A stretch of 64,000 nt of DNA from Kitagawia praeruptora (lineage: Eukaryota; Streptophyta; Magnoliopsida; Apiales; Apiaceae): assembly GCA_037693485.1 (NCBI GenBank), contig CM075346.1, positions 16,645,501-16,709,500 on the forward strand, given 5' to 3'. Made by a program: the position numbers and the translations under genes. The notes under the pieces were generated by a model. It had not been told where the DNA came from. It worked only from the letters and a program-made list of their open reading frames with translations, and did not search any database. This document shows, piece after piece, positions 1 to 9,068 of the stretch; position 1 is the stretch's first letter; each line of letters begins with the position of its first letter.

Positions 1-210
1 TATGTGATAGTTACATCCTTTATATATATTATATGCGAATAAGGCCTTTCAAGTCTATTTAGTAATTTACTAATTTGCCCTTATAACATAATAATATTTA
101 TAAAAAAATGTTTGCCATGAGAATTGAACCCAAGACCTTTATGTAAGGAAAGGATAATTTTCACATCTCCAACCACTACACCAAAAAAGTTTTTAAGACC
201 TTTTTATAAC
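1..210 (-). repeat. Helitron-terminus-like repeat with tRNA-like boxes (partial)
   Basis: This stretch resembles the reverse complement of the right end of the Helitron at 49957-52942. Both share a block reading TAGTAATTTACTAA followed by a GAATTGAACCC or GATTTGAACCC block. On the minus strand there is an A-box-like TGGTGTAGTGG and a B-box-like GGGTTCAATTC, as in tRNA-derived promoters. The element is cut by the window start, so its family cannot be fixed. It is either a second Helitron of the same family or a SINE-like piece carried by both. Confidence 0.4.
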
Positions 211-400
211 TCATTAAATACATACTCCAATAACTCATTTGTTATAATGTTCAATATTTCAATTAATTCATACTCTCTCCATTCCTTTTTATTGGACGTT
301 TTAGAAAAAAATTTACCAATCAAGGAAGCTCATTAACACACCACAATCACATTAAATATGGTCTACCTTTTACTTTCATACGCTTACTATTTGAACAATA

Positions 401-3400
401 TGTTAGTGTAGGTGCCCTAGAGGCAATACATTATTTCTTGAATAAACCCTTATGTCATTTGATTATTAAATAAACGTATTTATTATAACTTTAATTACTG
501 CGATATATTTGTTAGCATAATAAATGTCCTTAGAATCATGATACACATTGTATAGTTTAAGTACATGACTTGAACTTGAGATTATATAATATATCATATT
601 CTTAAAGGTCCCTAGTCGATTATTATTATATAGGACAATAATAATACATAAATAAACTAGTATGTTGTTTGAAAGATAACCACATCTCATTGGTTATAAG
701 TATGGAGATACTAAAGTCAATACATAGGTACATGTAGGAGTACATGGTACTGGACAGACCCACAGTGAGATTTTTCATGTTTAATAAAGTCATAAGAATG
801 ACTCACAGTGGTAATGGTGTAATGATCCTTTGACTTGAGATCATTATGTTTCTATACTTCTATACGAGGATTAATATACTTTGACAACATTAAAAGTTAC
901 CTTTGACCGGGTGATGATAAAAGTGGACATCGGGTATATCATGAGTCGTACGAGAAATATGAATGATAGATAAAGGATTTAACCCTCCTATAATTAGGAG
1001 AGATATTATTGGCCTCTTGATTGAGTGAGACTATAAAATGCATGGCCGTGCTCAAATAATGATTTGTTTTTTAATAGTCTACTCATTGATCAAGTAAATT
1101 CGGATTAAATGTTGAAGAGGATGACTAAAGACTTGCCTCGAGTTTAATCTATAATATTTGGTTAAAGGGATTATATTACACGGAAACATTAATCACGAAA
1201 GGTTTTATTGAATCACGATTTAATTATTGTTTAATTGGGTAGAAATGATGTATTACTAGATACCGCTCATTGTTTATAATTTTATTGGAGAATAAAATTA
1301 TTGCCAATTAAATAATAACCTATAGGGTCACACACATTGAGCACTTAAAGGAATAATTAATTTAAATTATGGATTTAAATTAATTGATGATTATTTGAAT
1401 TTTATTATATTAATTAAGTGAGACTTAATTAATTGAAATAATATAAATTCGAATTAGAGGAGTATTTCTGCAAATAATAATTAAGTGTGACTTAGTTAGT
1501 TTTGAGAGTCGACTTACACCCACTAACGTTTTCTCCCTTCTCTCTCCTCTTTTCCTTTTCCGTTTTTTAGAAAATCAAGATTTGTTTCGTTTTCTTGATT
1601 TTTCTTTGTTTTCTTTGATTACCCATCAACGTTTGCAGTCTCATCTTCATGTTTCTTCATCCTTGCTGTGGTTATCCATTTTTTATTCCTCCTAAACTGA
1701 TTCTGTGTTCTTCGCGTTCACTGTTCATCAGAATAGGAAAATTAAGATTTGTTGAATTTCTTGGTTTTTCTTTGGTTTTTTCGTTGGCCAAGATGCTCTG
1801 AAGCTGTTTCTTCAGGTCTATCTTTGGGTTTGCGAGTTTTAATTGTCACCAGCACTAAGCCAAGCTGCCCGCAAGGTGTTTGGTTTTTTGCCTGAATGGG
1901 TCACACACTTTAGTTCTTCATTTTCTTGGCTTCTTCAGCATTTAGTTGATGGGTAAAAGATTATGCAGGGCTTTGGTGTTGTTTGATGTTGTGTGTTGCT
2001 TGTGCTTAACTGCACACCAACTGTTTGATGGTTGGCCTAGCTTAGCCATTTCATTTAGGTTTGTACGGTTTTGAGCTCTTTAAATAGCGGTCTACTGCAT
2101 TATTTTTTAACACACCCCTACTTTGATTCGTTACAAGCTATAAAATCTTGTTGGCAGCTTGATTAAACATCCTTCCCATGGCTCTCACTCCTATCTTTGG
2201 GTCTGTTGGTGCCCCCAATGGCTTTTATGGTGCTAGCAACTTGCTTTTCTGTGAGTTTCTCCTTTCTTTGTCCCGAGAATGCTCTGTCTTTTCGTCTTCT
2301 TTCGATGCAAGCTTGAGCAACTTGGTTGACTGTTCGGTGTTTATTTGGAGCTTTCCGTCTTGGTTCTCGGACATAGTGGCACTGATTGGTTAGCTTGCTA
2401 AATTGTTTAGATACTAGTGTTGTTTGAGCTGTTGAGTTCTTACAAACCCGTTGTATGTTGTGTTAGTTGTGGTTTGGATGGCTGTTCGTTTCTGGTTTGG
2501 AGCTTGGGTGTTGTTTCTTGTCCTTAACGCTTACCTCTATTGATGCTATGATTTTTGGTTGCCATTTAACCAACACGCCTGGCTTGTGTTTAATTGTTGG
2601 TGTGCAGCAAAATTGTATGCACTTAGTAGCAAGGATTCGTTTCTGTTTTGGTTTTGGGGGATTGCTTGAGTTTTTGGGAGCTTGCTATATAGTTTGATAT
2701 TCCCATTTGTTGGCCCCTGGGTAACATCTTCATCAGCCACGTTTACTTTGGTGCATTCAAGCTTGAGCAACTTGATCGGGAAGTAGTTTTGTGTGTTGTG
2801 GATGGATTTTGCTTATTAACTTGGTTCTCGGTTTTGGGGTTTATAGGTGGTTTGCCTAGCTGAACATTTCGCTACTGGCTCCTGATTATGCTCCTTTCGT
2901 TATTTGATATTACTTCCTATTAGTTATTGGCGAAAGGTGAGTTTTGCAGGCGTGCAGCCTTGAGCAAGTTGTGGGTGTGATTCTTGCTTAGTAACAGCTG
3001 ATGGGCGGTGGTGTTAACTCGATGAGTTTGGAAGCGTTTCTTGTAGTCTTGGTGGAATGGTTGCCTGCTCTTCGTAGCTCTTTGGTAATCACGCACTCTT
3101 TTTCCTTTGTGCATAGTCTTCTGTTTGCGGCAGGTTCTAACTCCAGCTCTCTAGCATGCCAAGGAGATGCTTTGGCCTATGTTTAACTGCTAGTTCTCTG
3201 GTTGCAAGGCCTGCCCTGTTTGATCTAGCATACCATGGAGATGCCATGGTCTTTGTATTGTTAGTTCTTGGCAGGTGACATTGTACTTTGGGGATTTTGA
3301 AGGCACCTCAAAATGGGTGTGGGCAGCCGGGGCGAATGGGGCGATGGTGCTCTTGAAGCCTCGGCTAGTCGGCTACATTTTAGTTTGTTGGTAGGTTTTC

Positions 3401-4053
3401 TTTAAGAGGTTTAGCCCCTGCGTGGGCACATTTATGGTTCTATTTCGTAGTTTAGGAGCTAGACTCCTCATGTAGTTCTCACTTTGGTTCGCCAAGGCGC
3501 ATGGGTTAATCCCAACTTGTACTCCCAAAATCCAAAATTATAATATATACAATACAAAATTAGCAAAAAAAAAAAAAAAAAAAAAAGTGTGACTTAGTTA
3601 TTAATTAAATAATAGAATTTCGTTTTATTATTTAATCCTAAACCTAATCAGGTTGGGCTTTTGCTGTTAGGGCCTTTAAACTAGTCATTATAAATAGATA
3701 GTGATAGGTTAAGAGGATTTACGTTTTTTTGTGAAAACCCCTAGAGAGAGGCAGCAAGAAAAAGGTAGAAAAACGAATCATCAAGAGGGAGGCTAGTACG
3801 TCCGTTTCGAAGTCAAGTTCGTGAGTCGTTCTTGAAGGTGCTCGTGTGGATACCATAGAGGTGTTTTCCGAGAGGTAGACACAAGTCGTGAAAGCTAGGA
3901 TCTCCGTTGAGTTCGTGAAAGTATTTTTATTGAAAGGTACGATTCGTTATCTCCATGATCTGTCCATAATTATACATGGATCCTGCGTTTGGGTTCTGAA
4001 AATTTTGTTATATTTACGTTATTCCGTTGCGTGTTATGCCTCGGAACCCAACA
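401..4053 (+). mobile_element. Solo LTR (probably copia type), itself interrupted
   Basis: It starts TGTTAG and ends CCCAACA, and is flanked by a perfect 5-bp duplication, CAATA, at 396-400 and 4054-4058. Without the retroposon at 1499-3584 and its duplicated target, the LTR is about 1.55 kb. No gag, pol, primer-binding site or second LTR is present, so it is best read as a solo LTR left by LTR-LTR recombination. The short ORF near 3888-4073 falls in the LTR end and has no recognisable domain. Confidence 0.8.
1499..3584 (+). mobile_element. Non-coding poly(A) retroposon (LINE-derived or unknown)
   Basis: The segment ends in a run of more than 20 A residues and is bounded by a 16-bp perfect direct repeat, AAGTGTGACTTAGTTA, at 1483-1498 and 3585-3600. 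This is the signature of target-primed reverse transcription. No ORF longer than about 76 residues exists in either orientation, and none shows endonuclease or reverse transcriptase motifs. It could be a non-autonomous LINE relative built from untranslated ends, or a processed copy of a long non-coding transcript. Composition (T-rich and GC-richer than its surroundings) differs clearly from the AT-rich LTR around it. Confidence 0.75.
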
Positions 4054-4195
4054 CAATAAAGAAAGAGAAGTAAATTAAGTAGGGGCATTTGGTGGAAACT
4101 AGGTCATTAAATGTGCTTTGAAAATTTAAAACGTCTAATGAAAAGGAATTATGATGAAAGTCTAAAACGACTAACATTTAGGAACGAAGGGAGTA

Positions 4196-4745
4196 TATTT
4201 TATGGTCAAACCTGAGCCGAATTGTGAATCTGACTAATCGAAGCTTTACCGAGCAAAGTTCAAGTTTAAATTACTCGATTCTTGAGGTTCGTGAGACTAA
4301 TCGGACTTTTAATATTAAATTTTTTTAAATATTATAAATATCTTTCAATGTAAATATTCAATATTTTATAAAATTCATATATTTTATCAAGCTAAACCCG
4401 TGTCGAACATAAGTCGAACCGTTTATATTCAAACTTTTTTCACAATAGGTTAAATCGATTCGAGATTTAAAGCTTTATGAGTCAAGTTTCGAGATTAAAA
4501 TTAAATGACCAATTGAACTTGAGCTCGAGTTCAATCTCGACGGAACCTTTTTAGCCGAGTTTGAGCTCGAGTATGGCAATCTTCGACTCGACTCGATTAC
4601 ACCCCACTCTCATTGCTATTCGGCAAAATATTTTGATAGATTAGAAAAAAAATTAAGAAAAACAAAACAAAAATTATTGTAGATGAGATTTGAACTTCAT
4701 ATTATATATTAGATAAACATTTAGATAAAACACATACTTTTTGTT
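4196..4745. other. AT-rich intergenic DNA with CTCGAG/TCGA-rich block
   Basis: There is no coding potential here. Between about 4440 and 4600 there are repeated GAGCTCGAG, TTCGAG and CGACTCGACTCG words ending in GATTACACCCC. This resembles the ends of short non-autonomous plant DNA transposons, but I could not find a matching partner end or a target duplication. Confidence 0.3.
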
Positions 4746-5325
4746 ATGGCATGGGGAATATGGACTGAAAGGAACATGAGAACTCATGGGCAACTACAAA
4801 GAACTCCGCAACAGTTAAAAACATGGCTATCTACATATTATGAGGAGGCAAAAAATGCACAGACCTTGGAAGGGGGAACAATTTATGGCTTTACCTAATA
4901 CAGAACCAGAGGAAGTTGAAATTCATGATCTAGCACTTTTTGTAGACGCATCAGTTTCTACCCCTTTACGAAAGGTAGGGCTAGGAGCGACTATTTTTAC
5001 AGCAAATAAGAGGATGCAGGCGACTCTGTCTAAGCCGTTAGAGGGCACACTATCAGTTTTTCACGCAGAGGCTCTAGATTTGTTGGTGGGATTACGGTGG
5101 GCGCAAACCATAGATCTACCTATTAAAATAATTTCAAGTGATTCCTTATATCTGGTCCAAGCTTTGAAAAATGCAACTATATACCAGAATGAACTTGGTA
5201 TACTGCTAACTGACATTCAGATGCTGTTAGAAAACTTCCCAGAGGCTTCCATTTGTCATAATCTAGCAAAACAGGCACTTCAACTGGAAGAGGAAACTAC
5301 TTGGATGGGAGAATTTTCTTCCTAG
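4746..5325 (+). pseudogene. LINE-type RNase H-like fragment (RVT_3 family), decayed
   Basis: The first frame from ATG 4746 reads a piece with WGIWTERN, typical of the region between RT and RNase H in plant non-LTR elements. It then stops, and the frame shifts. The second frame (ORF from 4840) gives an RNase H-like fold: a FVDASV strand carrying the first catalytic Asp, a FHAEALDLLVGLRWA helix with the Glu, and an SSDSLYLVQAL segment with the second Asp. The end is abnormal: ICHNLAKQAL follows directly where the family normally has about ten further residues before a conserved A-D/N-x-LA segment, which suggests a small deletion. No reverse transcriptase is nearby, so this is a relic rather than a gene. 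A domesticated plant RNase H-like gene fragment is a less likely alternative. Confidence 0.6.
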
Positions 5326-7021
5326 GATCTTTCTTATGGTTAGATGCTAAATAAATGAATGAGGTGACCAATCTATTCATCGCAGGTAATCTAAGGTAGA
5401 AGATAGGAAAATGAAAGATGGTTCCAACTAAAAAACACTAAATAAAATAGGAAAAAACAACTATTGGGGTTGGTAAATATTTAGTATTAGACAATTTCTG
5501 ATATAGTAGTTCTGGTTTTGGCTTAATGTTTTGTAGATTAATAATGATATATGTGTCTTCGATAGATTTTTCGTTTAAAATTTGGTTTTTATAATTACCA
5601 TCTTATTATCTACCTATGTTGGTTTATGACAGGGTTCTTGCATAGGGAGCTATTTTATCAATATACATGAGTGGATGATAGTTGTTCATACTTCCTATGC
5701 GTTATCTCTAGGTATCAGTTCCATTGTATGATACCATTGGTAAGTAAAGTAGACATCCAGAAGCCTATACTCTTTTAATGTACCTATAAGTCGATTTGAG
5801 CTAACACAATACATACACTGAGCACTTGAAACAAAAATTTATTATTGTAAATTAATAATTTTGCCAAACTTATTCAAATTACAATCTTTAACCGGACTAA
5901 AACAAAACACATGACTCTTGTATTGCACTACCGCAATCCAATTTTAACGTAAATATATGGCCAAACCAACCTTGTTTTGTTATTTAACTCCTTTTATTCC
6001 CTTATTCCACTTTTTTTTTGCGTCTTCTTTGTCAAAGAGTTTCAACCTGTCCACACCTTCTTATTTTCGAGCAGGAGAATTTGTTTTTGTTCCTTTGAGA
6101 CTGCCTTTTATTAAAGCTGCATTCTTGCTTATTCCTTCTTGGGTCTCCTGTGTGTTTGTGTTTTCAGCAACTCCCACATTGTTCTCTACATCACCAAAAT
6201 ATATATTAAGATACTTTATTTATTATCTCATTCCAAATACTGTATTAGACATCCATCGTTGTTACTAATTAATGTGGTAAAATTGATATAAGCTGTATTT
6301 TTATAAAAATAGGATATTGTACGAGCTATTTTTTGTGTGGCAGACACTAGGAGTTGTAAGTTTTTCCTTTATATGCAGCATCTTTAGCGTTTGGAGAATT
6401 ACAACCTTATTTCAAAGTTTATCAATGCTTTGTGGGTTTATTTTTTCTACCAGAATTATAACGCCTACAATTAGAATATGGAACATAAATTTAAGCAAAG
6501 CTCTGACTAAACAAGTTGAACCTCATGTTGAGGGTTTGTGAATAGAATTTATACATTTTAAATTAAGTATAATTATATAATAATTCAGTACATATTCAGA
6601 AAAACTCGCCTAGGTCTTTGCTTATTCCCCTGTCTAAATGTTGGTGCTCGAAGATTGCTCTAATCGCCTAGGTCTTTTCTTACATTATAAGTTTTAACAA
6701 GTTGAGATGCTTAGTAGTTGAGATGTTTTGAATGTTTGGTTTTGTAATGATTTGATGGGATTGCTAAATGAGGTGACTTTGTTTCACCTAGTTGACAGGT
6801 TTAAATTAGTTTGTTCGTAATATATAGACCTAAGATTATAGACTGAAGGCAATATGCGAGCTCACATTATTATATTTAAGAGAATAGAGAATTCTTTAGA
6901 TCTGATGAAGTTTTATATTACAGTTCAACTTCTTAGTCCTCTTTTTCGTATTTTACATTCAAAGGAAAAGGCTTCTATGAAGGAGAATGAAGCCAAAAAG
7001 CAGAAGATTGAAGGCTCTAGT
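5326..7021. other. Unassigned DNA, no recognised gene
   Basis: Short ORFs at 5957-6268 (103 residues, hydrophobic and Phe-rich) and 6317-6541 have no motif I recognise. A direct repeat of TCGCCTAGGTCTTT lies about 60 bp apart (about 6607 and 6668). Just before the copia LTR, 6952-7021 reads in one frame a Lys/Glu-rich tail ending EAKKQKIEGSSC and a stop, preceded by a splice-acceptor-like TTATATTACAG. It might be a last exon cut by the LTR, but the evidence is thin. Confidence 0.3.
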
Positions 7022-7158
7022 TGTTAGTCACAGAGGCATGCATGTTTACATCAAATAACATGCCTAATTGTTTGTAATGCTTTGCATTACTTACATGACC
7101 TCTTAACTGAGGCAACCTCTAGTTGTAGAGTCACTACTTGTTCTGTACCTGTAATAGG
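7022..7158 (+). repeat. Copia LTR-A, left part (split by Tat insertion)
   Basis: This begins TGTTAGTCACAGAGG and aligns with the start of LTR-B at 35755. The LTR resumes at 31691 after the Tat element and its duplicated ATAGG. Joined, LTR-A is about 1.28 kb (137 + 1139 bp), against 1296 bp for LTR-B. The two differ at many positions, so the copia LTRs are clearly older than those of the gypsy element. Confidence 0.85.
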
Positions 7159-8023
7159 TGTTGATGAGTGGATTTCGTAATCAACTTATGAGAGGTCTGC
7201 AGGTAGTTGTATAGGCTAGCGATCAACTGTTCTGTGAAAAGGTTTGGGTTGTGTTTGTGGGGGTTGAGCTGAGCTCGAGGGTATCTCCAATAATCTCAGG
7301 TGCCTTTAGAGAAAATCAGAGAACTTAATGCGTCTTACCCTGAGGTGCCTACGTACCCTTGTATATATAGGGATCAAGCTCACGTAGTTCTAGTATGATT
7401 CTGTCTCTTACTGGAATAGCTGTATTCGGTCACCTAGTTCGTGTAGGACTCAGGTTCCTTTAGAGCCTTTCACGAACTAGTTGGCTAAGTAGAGTAGAAC
7501 TCGAGTTCGTACCCCACTATGATTCTCTCATTGATCAGAGATAATTCTAGGATCATCTGCGCCCTAGAATTATACTCCAATATCAATTCGTTTATCTGTC
7601 CTAGATGGCTTCTAGAACTTTCTGTTGGCAACTCGTAGGAACCTGGTGCTCAGGAACCTATATCTTAGGAGCCTGTTTCTCAGGGACCTCCTTATTTCGG
7701 GACATATCGCTTAGGGACCTCCCTTTGGGTGTCAATACCTGCACAAATAGCAAACTGGTTAGACTAGATAATTCTTCACATGCTTTTATCACTTCTATGG
7801 CTGTTGTTATGCTAACTCGAACTCTTCTACTTGGAGGAACCTGGTCTTCTAGTGCTCAGCTCAGCTTCCTGACCGTTGGGAACCTCCTGATATTCATACT
7901 TCCTTAGTCATTTCTTCTATTCGATCTTCATAACTCGTACTGGGTTGATCTTCTAGCTTGTATGGACCGGATCCTATAGATTAATGGGCCTAAATCTAGC
8001 CCATGGAGATTTTGGGCACAACA
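7159..8023 (-). repeat. Tat LTR1 (left, 3' LTR)
   Basis: It runs from TGTTGATGAG to GGGCACAACA on the plus strand, with a TGTTG/CAACA terminal inversion. It carries private bases at 7251 (G), 7362 (T) and 7370 (G), where LTR2 and LTR3 have A, C and A. It shares G at 7864 and 7879 with LTR2. Confidence 0.93.
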
Positions 8024-8035
8024 AGTACCCCCCGG
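8024..8035 (-). other. Polypurine tract, Tat copy 1
   Basis: On the minus strand the bases just before LTR1 read CCGGGGGGTACT, a G-rich tract in the position of the plus-strand primer. The tract is short and ends TACT, so the call rests mainly on position. The same tract abuts LTR2 at 19855-19866. Confidence 0.5.
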
Positions 8036-8500
8036 TTCCTTGAAATCATGTAATGTGAAAGGAACCCATTCTAATTCTGCGATCAAAGATTCAATGCAAA
8101 ACCGTTCTAGTAACAATACTTTGCTTCAACATTTTTATGTCCAAGCCTATATGAGCTAACTCGGTATAGGAAACAGGACATAAAATATTTTCAGCTTGAT
8201 ATAATCTTGAGTAAGCTTCCTTTGTATTAAGGAACCTGTTATCTCGCTATTTTCTTCTTCTTGCTCCAGCTCTCGAAATCTACTTTATGTTTGCACTCAA
8301 CTTCCCAGGGAATCTAACTTGTCACTCAACTCCACGCCTCTTTAAATTTAATAATTTAAGAGGGGATAATGGTTGGTTGTAGAAGATAATTCAAAATTTG
8401 AATTAAACTTATCACTTACCAAAGCTGTAGTTAATGTTTAAGTTCCCAAGGTTCATACGCTTCTCACGCGTGTACCTCTTCACTTTACCGCTCCAGTAAT
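8036..8500. other. Non-coding spacer between Tat LTR1 and antisense gene (copy 1)
   Basis: This holds no ORF of note. It contains an AAATTTAATAATTTAAGAGG block at about 8345 and several AGGAACC/GGTTCC words shared with the LTR. It is the distal promoter region of the antisense ORF and, read the other way, the 3' untranslated region of gag-pol. The same sequence is at 19867-20331. Confidence 0.4.
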
Positions 8501-8507
8501 GCGCTGC

Positions 8508-8547
8508 CACGTGTACGAACTGCTTCATTTACCTTGACTATTTAATC
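8508..8547 (+). promoter_or_regulatory. Putative promoter of the Tat antisense ORF (G-box + TATA-like)
   Basis: A perfect G-box, CACGTG, lies at 8508-8513 and a TATA-like CTATTTAATC at 8538-8547, about 30 bp apart and 130-140 bp upstream of a good splice donor. The order G-box, TATA, untranslated leader, intron, ATG is that of a normal plant gene. This is an inference from motifs; transcription has not been shown. Copy 2 is at 20339-20378. Confidence 0.5.
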
Positions 8548-8678
8548 GCCATCTCACTCCCTCAGGTCCATTTTTACCTTTACCAAAATCTTGCAAAAAC
8601 CCTTGGAGAGAAAACAAGAGGAGTTCAACAGTCATTCGCTTAATTCATCTTCTCTGTCGCCGTTCAACTTAAATCAAG

Positions 8679-9068
8679 GTATGATTTCGACTTATTTCTT
8701 TCTATTCTCTCATATCCTTATCTCATTTTTCAATCATCTGTTTCCTTGGACTTTGCATGCCATCGTTTTCTTTGTATGTATGCGTCTGTATCTGTTCTTC
8801 GCACTCCATATTTCACACACACGAACGTTCACAACCTCTGGTTTATTAGTACCTTAACCGTCGATTCATGGTTGCGTTGTCATGGTTTTATCATAATCTT
8901 TAGCTATCTGTCTATTCATATGTTTCTAATTTTGTTGGTACATGCCTTCTTCAAGGTTTTCTGTAATATACCCTGTCAATAACTGCACCGTGTCTAAACA
9001 CTTTAGAACCCTAATCTTTCTCCTAGGTTCCATAAAGGCCTGACCCTTCTTCGTCTGTCTTTTTGCAG
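8679..9068 (+). other. Putative 5'-UTR intron of the Tat antisense ORF, copy 1
   Basis: The donor reads AAATCAAG|GTATGATT and the acceptor CTTTTTGCAG|ATGTC. The intron is 390 bp and T-rich, and ends exactly at the ATG of the long ORF. Both junctions fit plant consensus sites well. Copy 2 is at 20510-20899. Confidence 0.6.

Larger units (their letters stand above)
273..4193. mobile_element. Stowaway-like MITE split by a later insertion
   Basis: The ends form imperfect inverted repeats: CTCTCTCCATTCC at the left and, on the opposite strand, CTCCCTTCGTTCC at the right. TA dinucleotides flank both ends (271-272 and 4194-4195), which is the Tc1/mariner Stowaway pattern. The inverted similarity continues inward: a block reading TTGGACGTTTTA on the left matches TTAGACGTTTTA on the other strand at the right. 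With the inserted solo LTR removed, the MITE is only about 260 bp. It is non-coding. Confidence 0.7.

Noticed and set aside
5957..6268. 103-residue hydrophobic ORF, possible membrane protein
   Set aside because: AT/T-rich frame with no recognised motif, no splice or promoter context and no homologous copy in the window.
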